A stretch of 64,000 bases of DNA from Streptomyces katrae. GTDB lineage: Bacteria > Actinomycetota > Actinomycetes > Streptomycetales > Streptomycetaceae. This document shows, piece by piece, positions 9,746 to 17,452 of the stretch. The stretch lies in NCBI RefSeq assembly GCF_002028425.1, contig NZ_CP020042.1:4377560-4441559 (forward strand), given 5' to 3'. Positions within the stretch are counted from its first letter, which is position 1, and every line of letters begins with the position of its first letter. The position numbers and the translations under genes were made by a program. The notes below the pieces were generated by a model that ran no database searches, had not been told where the DNA came from, and was given only the letters and a program-made list of their open reading frames with translations.

Positions 9746-10398
9746 CCGACCCCGAAAACGGCGCCACCCGCACCGGCACCGGCGCCACCCGCACCGGCGA
9801 GCCCCGCGCCACCCCCACCCGTGGCCTCCCCAAGCAGGCCCGCAGCCGGGTCACCCGGCGGCACCTCCTGGAGGCGGCCGTCTCCTGCCTCGCCGAGCAC
9901 GGCTGGGCCGGGTCCACCGTCGCCGTCGTCGCCGAGCGGGCCGGGGTGTCGCGCGGTGCGGCCCAGCACCACTTCCCCACCCGGGAAGCCCTCTTCACCG
10001 CCGCCGTCGAGTACGTCTCCGAGGAGCGCTCCACCGCCCTGCGGGAGCTGTTCCAGGCCGCCCCGGCCCCCAGGCCGGCGGTGGTGGAGGCGCTGGTCGA
10101 CCTCTACACCGGGGCCCTGTTCCGGGCCGCGCTCCAGCTCTGGGTGGCCGCTTCCAACGAGGAGCAGCTGCGGCCCCAGGTGACCGAGCTGGAGGCCAGG
10201 GTCGGCCGGGAGACCCACCGCATCGCCGTCGAGCTGCTGGGCGCGGACGAGTCGGTGCCCGGCGTGCGGGAGACCGTGCAGGGCTTCCTCGACATGGCCC
10301 GGGGCCTGGGCCTGGCGAACGTGCTGACCGACGACACGGCCCGCCGGGAGCGGGTCGTCGCCCAGTGGTCGCGGATCATCGACGCCGCGCTGGGGTGA
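9733..10398 (+). CDS. TetR/AcrR family regulator of the acyl-CoA operon
   Basis: 221 aa, ATG inside the end of the enoyl-CoA hydratase gene. After a basic, Thr-rich N-terminal extension comes the HTH ([14 protein letters not shown] then [22 protein letters not shown]). The C-terminal half is an all-helical ligand domain. Being the last gene of a catabolic operon, it is probably an acyl-CoA-responsive repressor; the palindrome at 1240-1251 is the best operator seen. A terminator follows at 10413-10450. Confidence 0.88.
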   Translation: MGTLTDPENGATRTGTGATRTGEPRATPTRGLPKQARSRVTRRHLLEAAVSCLAEHGWAGSTVAVVAERAGVSRGAAQHHFPTREALFTAAVEYVSEERSTALRELFQAAPAPRPAVVEALVDLYTGALFRAALQLWVAASNEEQLRPQVTELEARVGRETHRIAVELLGADESVPGVRETVQGFLDMARGLGLANVLTDDTARRERVVAQWSRIIDAALG

Positions 10399-10412
10399 CC
10401 GGCGCGGCCGAA

Positions 10413-10450
10413 GGGCGCCGCACCCCGCCCGGCGCGGGGGTGCGGCGCCC
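10413..10450. terminator. bidirectional hairpin between convergent genes
   Basis: GGGCGCCGCACCCC (10413-10426) pairs perfectly with GGGGTGCGGCGCCC (10437-10450) across a 10-nt loop. It lies between the convergent TetR and citrate synthase genes, and no U-run follows, as is common in Streptomyces. Confidence 0.7.
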
Positions 10451-10478
10451 GACGCGGCGGACCGGGCTCAGGCCGGGC

Positions 10479-11594
10479 TCAGGCCGTGGACGCGATGTCC
10501 GTGATGGTGGAGTACCCCTCGATGTCGCGCGGGTCGCGCCGGCCCGGGCCGATGTAGCGGGCCGAGGGACGCACCAGGCGGCCCGTGCGCTTCTGCTCCA
10601 GGATGTGCGCGGACCAGCCGGCCGTGCGGGCGCAGCTGAACATGGAGGTGAACATGTGCGCCGGGACCTCCGCGAAGTCCAGCATGATCGCGGCCCAGAA
10701 CTCCACGTTGGTCGCGAGCACCCGGTCGGGGCGGCGGGCGTGCAGTTCCTCCAGCGCCGCCTTCTCCAGTGCGGCGGCCACCTCGTAGCGCGGGGCGTCC
10801 AGCTCCTTGGCGGTGCGCCGCAGGACGCGGGCGCGGGGGTCCTCGGCGCGGTAGACGCGGTGGCCGAAGCCCATGAGGCGCTCGCCCTTGTCGAGGGCCT
10901 TCTTCACGTACGCCTCGGCGTCGCCGGTGCGCTCGATCTCCTCGATCATGCCGAGGACGCGCGAGGGCGCGCCGCCGTGCAGCGGGCCGGACATGGCGCC
11001 GACGGCACCCGACAGGGCGGCGGCGACGTCGGCGCCGGTGGAGGCGATGACGCGCGCGGTGAAGGTGGAGGCGTTCATGCCGTGCTCGGCGGCCGAGGTC
11101 CAGTAGGCGTCGACGGCCTTGACGTGCTTGGGGTCGGGCTCGCCGCGCCAGCGGATCATGAACCGTTCGACCACGGACTCGGCCTTGTCGATCTCCCGCT
11201 GGGGCACCATCGGCAGGCCCTGGCCGCGGGCGGACTGGGCGACGTACGAGAGGGCCATGACGGCGGCGCGGGCCAGGTCGTCGCGGGCGGTCCGGACGTC
11301 GATGTCGAGGAGCGGTTTCAGGCCCCACACGGGAGCGAGCATGGCGAGCGCGGACTGCACGTCGACGCGGATGTCACCGGAGTGGACCGGGATCGGGAAG
11401 GGCTCGGCGGCCGGCAGGCCGGGGTTGAAGGCACCGTCGACCAGCAGGCCCCAGACGTTCCCGAAGGAGACGTGACCCACGAGGTCTTCGATGTCCACGC
11501 CCCGGTAGCGGAGCGATCCGCCTTCCTTGTCGGGCTCGGCGATCTCCGTCTCGAACGCGACGACCCCTTCGAGTCCGGGTACGAAGTCGGACAT
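10479..11594 (-). CDS. citrate synthase (citrate synthase 2-like)
   Basis: 371 aa, ATG at 11594. The active-site triad positions are visible: the first His in GPLHGGAPS, the second His in MGFGHRVYR, and Asp in the segment [16 protein letters not shown]. The protein is of the short, dimeric Gram-positive type and lacks the N-terminal extension of hexameric enzymes. It condenses acetyl-CoA and oxaloacetate in the cytosol. A methylcitrate synthase role cannot be excluded from sequence alone, given the nearby acyl-CoA carboxylase operon. It is divergent from pdxH. Confidence 0.93.
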   Translation of the reverse strand: MSDFVPGLEGVVAFETEIAEPDKEGGSLRYRGVDIEDLVGHVSFGNVWGLLVDGAFNPGLPAAEPFPIPVHSGDIRVDVQSALAMLAPVWGLKPLLDIDVRTARDDLARAAVMALSYVAQSARGQGLPMVPQREIDKAESVVERFMIRWRGEPDPKHVKAVDAYWTSAAEHGMNASTFTARVIASTGADVAAALSGAVGAMSGPLHGGAPSRVLGMIEEIERTGDAEAYVKKALDKGERLMGFGHRVYRAEDPRARVLRRTAKELDAPRYEVAAALEKAALEELHARRPDRVLATNVEFWAAIMLDFAEVPAHMFTSMFSCARTAGWSAHILEQKRTGRLVRPSARYIGPGRRDPRDIEGYSTITDIASTA

Positions 11595-11804
11595 GCGGCG
11601 GCTCCCTCAGATAGTGCGAACACGCGCGGTTCCCGGCGTGATTCGCGGTCCGGCGCGGTCATCACCGTTGATGCCCGGCACGGCCGATGGTCATCCGTGC
11701 GGGGACCCTCGGACCGGCCCCAAGATTTTGTCCGTTCCGCCGGGCCTTCGGGAAGCGTGACATACGGCACACCCGCTGTCGGGTTACTGGGGCAGGATGG
11801 CGTC

Positions 11805-12458
11805 GTGACCGATCAGGACATTGACCCCGCAGCCATGCGCAAGCAGTACCGTTCCGAGATCGTCGAGGAGTCGGGTCTCGCCGAGGACCCCATGACGCAG
11901 TTCGCTTGGTGGTTCCAGCAGGCCGCCGACTCGGACCTCTTCGAGCCGAACGCGATGGTCGTCTCGACCGCCACCTCCGATGGCCGGCCCAGCTCCCGCA
12001 CCGTCCTGCTGAAGCAGTTCGACACGCGGGGCTTTGTGTTCTTCACCAACTACGGCTCCCGCAAGGCGCGCGAGATCGAGGAGAACCCGTACGTCTCGCT
12101 GCTCTTCCCCTGGCACCCGATCGCCCGCCAGGTGATCGTGACGGGCCGGGCGGCCCGGGTCGGCCGTGACGAGACGGCCGCCTACTTCCGCTCCCGGCCG
12201 CACGGCTCCCAGCTAGGGGCGTGGGCGAGCGAGCAGTCCCGGGTGATCGGCTCGCGCGCGGAGCTGGACCGCCGTTACGCGGAGCTGGCGGAGCGCTACC
12301 CGGAGGGCGAGCAGGTACCGGTGCCGCCGGAGTGGGGCGGGCTGCGGGTGAAGCCCGATGCGCTGGAGTTCTGGCAGGGGCACGAGAACCGGATGCACGA
12401 CCGGCTGCGGTACGTCCTTGACGGGGAGAAGTGGCGGATCGAGCGGCTCTGCCCGTAG
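11805..12458 (+). CDS. pdxH: pyridoxamine 5'-phosphate oxidase
   Basis: 217 aa from a GTG at 11805. FMN and substrate motifs are intact: [26 protein letters not shown], the [16 protein letters not shown] segment, and the C-terminal [16 protein letters not shown] with WRIERLCP. It oxidises pyridoxine or pyridoxamine 5'-phosphate to pyridoxal 5'-phosphate in the cytosol. It is divergently arranged with citrate synthase, as in other Streptomyces as far as I recall. Confidence 0.96.
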   Translation: MTDQDIDPAAMRKQYRSEIVEESGLAEDPMTQFAWWFQQAADSDLFEPNAMVVSTATSDGRPSSRTVLLKQFDTRGFVFFTNYGSRKAREIEENPYVSLLFPWHPIARQVIVTGRAARVGRDETAAYFRSRPHGSQLGAWASEQSRVIGSRAELDRRYAELAERYPEGEQVPVPPEWGGLRVKPDALEFWQGHENRMHDRLRYVLDGEKWRIERLCP

Positions 12459-12500
12459 GGGCCCCGCAGGCGGGGGTGCAGACAGGGGCGCAGACGCAGG

Positions 12501-12572
12501 CGACCCGCGGGCTCGGGTTCCTCTCCTGCAGTGAGAGGAGCCGGCCGGACGTGCCGGCGAGCCCGCGGGTCG
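12501..12572. other. large branched hairpin, structured RNA or terminator
   Basis: Outer arms CGACCCGCGGGCTCG (12501-12515) and CGAGCCCGCGGGTCG (12558-12572) form a perfect 15-bp stem. Inside are a CCTCTC/GAGAGG stem (12520-12538) and a CCGG-rich second stem. It starts 43 bases after the pdxH stop, so it may simply be its terminator. Its branched shape and link to the minus-strand unit upstream suggest it could also be the 3' part of a minus-strand RNA antisense to nothing annotated. Confidence 0.5.
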
Positions 12573-12645
12573 GGTGACTGCTTGGGATTGGCGCCGGGCG
12601 GTCTCCGCCGGGCACCGCACTGGGTGCGCTGCTGACGACGGGCCC

Positions 12646-12684
12646 TTAGCCCGCAGCCACCTCACGCGTCCGGTTTCCGTACAT
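12646..12684 (-). CDS. 12-aa leader-type peptide ORF with a sequestered ribosome site
   Basis: On the minus strand an almost ideal Shine-Dalgarno sequence, GGGAGGTGG, is followed eight bases later by ATG and twelve codons reading MYGNRTREVAAG, ending in TAA. The seven-base arms CCGTACA (12677-12683) and TGTACGG (12708-12714) fold the ribosome site and start codon into one hairpin. No minus-strand gene follows (pdxH is on the other strand), so this is either a free-standing small protein/RNA gene or a leader whose target has been lost. The ORF is far too short for gene callers. Confidence 0.45.
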   Translation of the reverse strand: MYGNRTREVAAG

Positions 12685-12723
12685 TTCGGGAACCACCTCC
12701 CTTCTCGTGTACGGCAGAGCCTA

Positions 12724-12742
12724 GGCCCCCTCCCGGGGGGCC
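12724..12742. other. short GC hairpin at the 5' side of the leader ORF
   Basis: GGCCCCC (12724-12730) pairs with GGGGGCC (12736-12742). It lies between the AT-richer promoter-like stretch 12745-12790 and the ribosome site of the minus-strand 12-aa ORF, and so would be near the 5' end of that transcript. Confidence 0.4.
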
Positions 12743-12869
12743 TCAACTTATTTACCGGGTTCCCTATCGGACATTCCGGGATGATTCCGAGAAGCGCATG
12801 TGGTCTGGGTCACGTTCCAGTTCAATGATCTGACGTGCCGCACACGCGAACACCTGCAGGGGGTGCCAG

Positions 12870-14180
12870 GTGAGTGCTTCCGGACGTGGTGAGACCACCG
12901 ACGATCTGCTCGCAGCGCTGCTCGACGGGATGGACGCCGCCCTGTGCGCGTTCGACGCCGACGGCGTGATCACGCACTGGAACCGCGAGGCCGAGCGGAT
13001 CCTCGGCTGGAGCGCCGCCGAGGCGGTGGGCCGGCGCGGGTTCGCGGGCTGGGCGGTGCGGGCCGCCGACGCGGACGACGTGCAGGACCGGCTGATGGCG
13101 GCGCAGGACGCGCCGGGCCGCCAGGTGCACGAGTTCGCCCTGCTCACCAAGGAGGGCGGGCGGATCCTGGTGCGGACCCAGTCCGCCGGGGTGCCGGGCG
13201 CCGACGGGAAACCGGCCGGGGTCTACTGCGCCTTCAGCGAGGTCCACGCCCAGATCGACCTGGAGCGCTCCATCGCCCTCAGCGAGGCGCTGATGGAAGA
13301 CGCCTCCTGGGGGGTCGTCCTGGTGGACGTGGACCTGCGCCCGGCGGTGGTCAACGCGCACGCCGCCCGCGCCTTCGGGGCCGGGCGCACGACGCTGCTC
13401 GGGCGGCCGCTCGGCGAGCTGCTGTCCCAGGGCGTCGAGGAGCTGGAGGGGGCGCTCCAGCACGTGCTGGCCGAGGGGGCGCCGCCCGGGCCGGTGGAGC
13501 TGTGGGTGACGGTGCGGACCCCGGAGGGGGAGCGGCGGCGCTGCTGGCGGTGCGGGTTCCTGCGGCTGGCCTCGCCGCTCGCGGAGGAGCCCGTGCCGCT
13601 GGGCGTGGGGTGGCTGTTCCAGGACGTCACCGAGGCCCGGCAGGCCGAGCTGGACGCGGGGCAGGTGCGGTTCCGGTCCAGCCAGCTGTACCGGGCGGGG
13701 CGGGCCGCCGCCGAGTGCGCGGACCCGGCGGAGGCGGCGGCCGTACGGCTGGACTTCGCGCTGGCCGGGTTCGCGGAGCACGCGCTGGTCGACGTGCTCG
13801 TGGGGGACGGGCGGCGGCTGGTGCGGGCGGCGGCGTCCCCGTCGGGGCTGGCCCTCGTCCTCCCCGGCCCGGGCGCGATCCCGGTCCGGTACGAGGCCGC
13901 CCACCCGGCGCTCCAGGCGCTGGACCGGATCGGCCCGGTCCGCGCCGGCGCGCCGGGGGAGCCGGGCAGCGAGGCGGCGGAGGGGTGGGCCCGGGCCCGC
14001 CAGTGGCCCCCGGGGGCGGCACACGCCCTGTGCACGGTCCTGCGCAGCCGGGGCCGCACGCTGGGCGTCCTGACCTTCGTCCGCGGCCCGTCGCGTCCCG
14101 CGTTCGGCCGGGCGGACGCGGTGTACGCGGAGGAGGTCGCGGCCCGGGTGGCGTCCGACCTGGACCTGCTCGGCGCCTGA
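12870..14180 (+). CDS. PAS-PAS-GAF domain sensor protein without an output domain
   Basis: 436 aa, GTG start after AGGGGG. Residues about 10-125 form a PAS domain (MDAALCAFDADGVITHWNREAERILGW), about 126-250 a second PAS-like domain (WGVVLVDVDLRPAVVNAHAARAFG), and about 260-430 a GAF-like domain (LYRAGRAAAECADPAEAAA to EEVAARVASDLDLL). There is no kinase, PP2C or cyclase module, although proteins of this kind in Streptomyces often carry a SpoIIE phosphatase. It may act by protein-protein contact or be a shortened relative. Ligand unknown. Confidence 0.8.
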   Translation: MSASGRGETTDDLLAALLDGMDAALCAFDADGVITHWNREAERILGWSAAEAVGRRGFAGWAVRAADADDVQDRLMAAQDAPGRQVHEFALLTKEGGRILVRTQSAGVPGADGKPAGVYCAFSEVHAQIDLERSIALSEALMEDASWGVVLVDVDLRPAVVNAHAARAFGAGRTTLLGRPLGELLSQGVEELEGALQHVLAEGAPPGPVELWVTVRTPEGERRRCWRCGFLRLASPLAEEPVPLGVGWLFQDVTEARQAELDAGQVRFRSSQLYRAGRAAAECADPAEAAAVRLDFALAGFAEHALVDVLVGDGRRLVRAAASPSGLALVLPGPGAIPVRYEAAHPALQALDRIGPVRAGAPGEPGSEAAEGWARARQWPPGAAHALCTVLRSRGRTLGVLTFVRGPSRPAFGRADAVYAEEVAARVASDLDLLGA

Positions 14181-14212
14181 GCCCCGCCCCGTCCCGCGGG
14201 GGCGCGGCGGCG

Positions 14213-14968
14213 TCAGTGCCGGAAGAAGATCCGGTCCCCGTACTCCCGCATCACCCGCCCGTTCCACTCGTGCCCGCCGTCGACGTTCCCCGAGCGCAGC
14301 AACGGCGGCTCCACCCCCCGGGCGGCCAGCTCCCCGGCCGCCGCCGCCATCACCGCCTGCATGATCGCGCTCGTCACCACCGTCGACGCGGGGGCGAACG
14401 GCGCCTCGATGCCGTCCGCCGTCAGCTCCGCGTCGCCGACCGCGATCTTGCTGTCGAGGACGATGTCGCAGTGGTCCTTCAGGTAGGTCCCCGACACGTG
14501 CCGTGACTTCGTCTCCGTCGCGTACGCCACCGACGTCACGCCGATCACCTTCAGCCCCAGCGCCCGCGCGTTCATCGCCATCTCGACCGGCAGTGCATTG
14601 CGTCCGGAGAGCGAGATGACGACCAGCACATCCCCGTCGGAGGCCGGGCTGCTGTCCAGGACCGCCCCGGCGAGCCCGTCGACCCGCTCCAGCGCGCTGC
14701 CCAGCGTGGCCGGCATGACGTCCACGCCGGCCGTGCCCGGCACCGCGAGGAAGTTCATCAGGGCCAGCCCGCCGGCCCGGTACACCACGTCCTGCGCGGG
14801 CAGCGAGGAGTGCCCGGCACCGAAGGCGAACAGCCGGTTCCCCGCGGCCACGGCCTCGGCGATCACGGTCCCGGCCTCGGCGATCCGTGCGCCCTCCTCG
14901 TCGCGGACCCGCTCCAGCAGGCCGATGGCGGCGTCGAAGAACTGCCCGGCCAGCTTGCTCTCGCTCAT
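14213..14968 (-). CDS. SIS (sugar isomerase) domain protein
   Basis: 251 aa, ATG at 14968. A single SIS domain covers most of the protein. Phosphosugar-binding motifs are visible: FAFGAGHSSLPAQDVVYRAGG in the first loop and the Ser-rich DVLVVISLSGRNALPVEMA in the second. Relatives bind or isomerise N-acetylated hexosamine phosphates, for example MurNAc-6-P etherase-like or GlmS-like isomerase domains. It is divergent from the DtxR-type regulator. The exact substrate is not determined. Confidence 0.88.
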   Translation of the reverse strand: MSESKLAGQFFDAAIGLLERVRDEEGARIAEAGTVIAEAVAAGNRLFAFGAGHSSLPAQDVVYRAGGLALMNFLAVPGTAGVDVMPATLGSALERVDGLAGAVLDSSPASDGDVLVVISLSGRNALPVEMAMNARALGLKVIGVTSVAYATETKSRHVSGTYLKDHCDIVLDSKIAVGDAELTADGIEAPFAPASTVVTSAIMQAVMAAAAGELAARGVEPPLLRSGNVDGGHEWNGRVMREYGDRIFFRH

Positions 14969-15228
14969 TCGACGAAGGCCCTTCCAGGGTGGGGTGCGGT
15001 GGATGCGTCGTCGGTGGTCCGCCGCTCACCGTGCGGTCTGGACCAAGGACGTGTCAATACGGGCGTCAATCCCGGGACCAAAGCCCTGCGCACCGGGTGT
15101 CCGGGGCGCCCGGGCCGGCGTCCCGGGGAGATGTCCCGTACCTGCCTTGACGTCAGGCGCGGGACGGTTGTCGGCCCGATGCGTCAGAATTGGGGACAGG
15201 GCCAGCGCACGCAATCCGAGGGGCACGA

Positions 15229-15921
15229 ATGTCCGGACTGATCGATACCACGGAGATGTATCTCCGCACCATCCTCGAGCTGGAAGAGGAAGGCGTGGTC
15301 CCCATGCGCGCCCGGATCGCCGAGCGGCTGGACCAGAGCGGGCCCACGGTGAGCCAGACGGTCGCGCGCATGGAGCGCGACGGCCTGGTGGCGGTCGCCA
15401 GCGACCGGCATCTGGAGCTGACCGACGAGGGCCGCAAGCTCGCGACGCGCGTGATGCGCAAGCACCGCCTCGCGGAGTGCCTGCTCGTCGACGTCATCGG
15501 CCTGGAGTGGGAGCAGGTGCACGCCGAGGCCTGCCGCTGGGAGCACGTGATGAGCGAGGCGGTGGAGCGGCGCGTCCTGGAGCTGCTGCGCCACCCCACC
15601 GAGTCCCCGTACGGGAACCCGATCCCGGGTCTGGAGGAGCTCGGTGAGAAGGCCGAGGCCGACCCGTTCATCGAGGACGGCATGGTCAGCCTGTCGGACC
15701 TGGACCCGGGCAGCGAGGGCAAGACGGTGGTCGTCCGGCGGATCGGCGAGCCGATCCAGACGGACGCCCAGCTGATGTACACGCTGCGGCGCGCGGGCGT
15801 GCAGCCCGGCTCCGTGGTGAGCGTGACGGAGTCCCCGGGCGGGGTGCTGGTCGGCAGCGGCGGCGAGGCCGCCGAGCTGGACGCGGACATCGCCTCGCAC
15901 GTGTTCGTCGCCAAGCGCTGA
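15229..15921 (+). CDS. DtxR/IdeR-family metal-dependent transcriptional regulator
   Basis: 230 aa. I choose ATG 15229 because the protein then begins MSGLIDTTEMYLRTI as DtxR proteins do; an upstream in-frame ATG at 15190 has no ribosome site. Domain 1 is a winged HTH (RIAERLDQSGPTVSQTVARMERDGLV). Domain 2 carries metal ligands around KHRLAECLLVDVIGLEW, HAEACRWEHVMS and HPTESPYGNPIPG. A C-terminal SH3-like domain follows from about residue 145. It should bind Fe(II) or Mn(II) and repress iron-uptake genes. I see no iron box in this window. Confidence 0.93.
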   Translation: MSGLIDTTEMYLRTILELEEEGVVPMRARIAERLDQSGPTVSQTVARMERDGLVAVASDRHLELTDEGRKLATRVMRKHRLAECLLVDVIGLEWEQVHAEACRWEHVMSEAVERRVLELLRHPTESPYGNPIPGLEELGEKAEADPFIEDGMVSLSDLDPGSEGKTVVVRRIGEPIQTDAQLMYTLRRAGVQPGSVVSVTESPGGVLVGSGGEAAELDADIASHVFVAKR

Positions 15922-15926
15922 CGCGG

Positions 15927-15951
15927 GCCGTGGCCGCAGGGCGGCCACGGC
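15927..15951 (+). terminator. hairpin terminator after the DtxR-type gene
   Basis: GCCGTGGCCGC (15927-15937) pairs with GCGGCCACGGC (15941-15951) across a 3-nt loop, starting five bases after the stop codon. Confidence 0.7.
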
Positions 15952-16000
15952 GCGCACACCCGGATCAGGTCACATCTGTCGCAGTTCCCTGAAGACGAGT

Positions 16001-16028
16001 GGTCCCGGCGCCTCGCGGCGCCGGGACC
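16001..16028. other. second strong hairpin upstream of the hydrolase
   Basis: GGTCCCGGCGCC (16001-16012) pairs perfectly with GGCGCCGGGACC (16017-16028) with loop TCGC. Two tandem hairpins in one 225-bp gap suggest either a double terminator or a structured 5' leader for the hydrolase gene. Confidence 0.55.
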
Positions 16029-16145
16029 GTCCTCCCCTGGCTGACCTGGAGCCCCGAGCTCTCAAGGTCATCCCCTTCGGACCGTCTTCCCCGAGCGGCC
16101 CGCCTCCCTGTTGAAAGGATCTCCATCGGCAGCGGCGGCCAATCC

Positions 16146-17264
16146 TTGAGCAAGGTCACTCGAAAGAGCGGTGTTGTCGGCGAGACGCCCGTTTTCGAAT
16201 GCGGGTTCGATAGTCTGGCCGGGAGCGAAGGGGGTGCATCCTCGGTGGTTCAGCGCATCGATGTCACTGCAGCCGACGGCGTCCGACTGGCCGCCTGGGA
16301 GTTCCGTGATCCGCCGGCCGAGCCCCGGCAACCGGCGGTCCTGTTACTGCACGGCCTGATGGGCCGGGCCTTCCACTGGGCAGGCACCGCGAGCTGGCTG
16401 GGCGAGCACCGCCGCGTGGTGGCCCTGGACCAGCGCGGGCACGGCCAGAGCGAGCACCCGGCGATGAACGGCCCGGGCATCCAGGGCGGTCCGGGCGGCC
16501 TGGGCAGACCCGGCGGACCGGCCGGGCCGGGCCGGCAGGGCGGGCCCGGCGGGCGGGGTGGGCTGCGGGGCCTGAGCGGCCCGACCGGCTTCGGCGCCCC
16601 GCCGCCCCTCCCCGCCACCCCGCCGCACTCCCTCGGCCGCGAGGCCTTCGTCGCCGACGCCGAGGCGGCCGTCGAGCAGCTCGGCCTCGGCCCGGTCGTC
16701 CTCATCGGCCACTCCATGGGCGCCCTCACCGGCTGGCAGCTCGCCGCCCGCCGCCCCGACCTCGTCCAGGCCCTGGTGATCTGCGACATGCGGGCCTCCG
16801 CGCTCGGCGAGGCCTCCCAGCAGGAGTGGGAGGAATGGTTCCGCCGCTGGCCGCTCCCCTTCCCCACGCAGGACGCCGCCCGCCGCTGGTTCGGCGAGGA
16901 CGACCCCCGGGTGGAGCGCCCCGACCCCGGCCGCGGAGCCTTCTTCGCCGAGGTGATGCACCAGGCCCCGGACGGCTGGCGGCCCCTGTTCTCCCGCCGC
17001 CAGATGCTGACGGCCCGTGAGACCTGGGTGCACGACGCCCACTGGGAGGAGCTCGCCCAGGTCCGCTGCCCCACCCTCGTCGTCCGCGGCCTGGACGGCG
17101 AACTGGGCCGTGCGGAGGCGCAGGAGATGGTCCGCGTCCTCCCGGCCGGCCAGTACGCCGAGATCCCCGACGCCGGTCACTACGTCCACTACGACCAGCC
17201 GGCCGCCCTGCGCGCGGCGCTGGAACCGTTCCTGGAAGGGGTCTCCGGCATGGCCTCCAGATGA
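16146..17264 (+). CDS. alpha/beta hydrolase with a Gly/Pro-rich insert
   Basis: 372 aa from a TTG at 16146 (start uncertain; in-frame starts exist back to 15999, and a GAAAGGAT site lies at 16115). Core fold: VLLLHGLMGRAFHW oxyanion strand, VALDQRGHGQSEHP, nucleophile elbow LIGHSMGALTG, acid near VVRGLDGELG, and His in PDAGHYVHYDQP. Between the second and third motifs sits an insert of about 50 residues rich in GPGG/GRPGGPAG, collagen-like and probably flexible. Likely a cytosolic esterase, lipase or C-C hydrolase; no substrate can be assigned. Confidence 0.85.
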   Translation: MSKVTRKSGVVGETPVFECGFDSLAGSEGGASSVVQRIDVTAADGVRLAAWEFRDPPAEPRQPAVLLLHGLMGRAFHWAGTASWLGEHRRVVALDQRGHGQSEHPAMNGPGIQGGPGGLGRPGGPAGPGRQGGPGGRGGLRGLSGPTGFGAPPPLPATPPHSLGREAFVADAEAAVEQLGLGPVVLIGHSMGALTGWQLAARRPDLVQALVICDMRASALGEASQQEWEEWFRRWPLPFPTQDAARRWFGEDDPRVERPDPGRGAFFAEVMHQAPDGWRPLFSRRQMLTARETWVHDAHWEELAQVRCPTLVVRGLDGELGRAEAQEMVRVLPAGQYAEIPDAGHYVHYDQPAALRAALEPFLEGVSGMASR

Positions 17265-17452
17265 CCCGAGAGGCCCCCCTTCCGGTCCACCTTCGGTTCG
17301 CCGCTCACCCGATGGGGTGGATCGCGGCCCTTCATTGAGCTGCGCGCGGCCCGCCGTACGTGCCAGGCCGCGGCGGCCCCAACAGGCTGTGGCCCGTCCC
17401 GTGGGAGCCGCCGGGCCACTGCACGCCGGCGGCGAGCAGACGAAGGGTCTCC

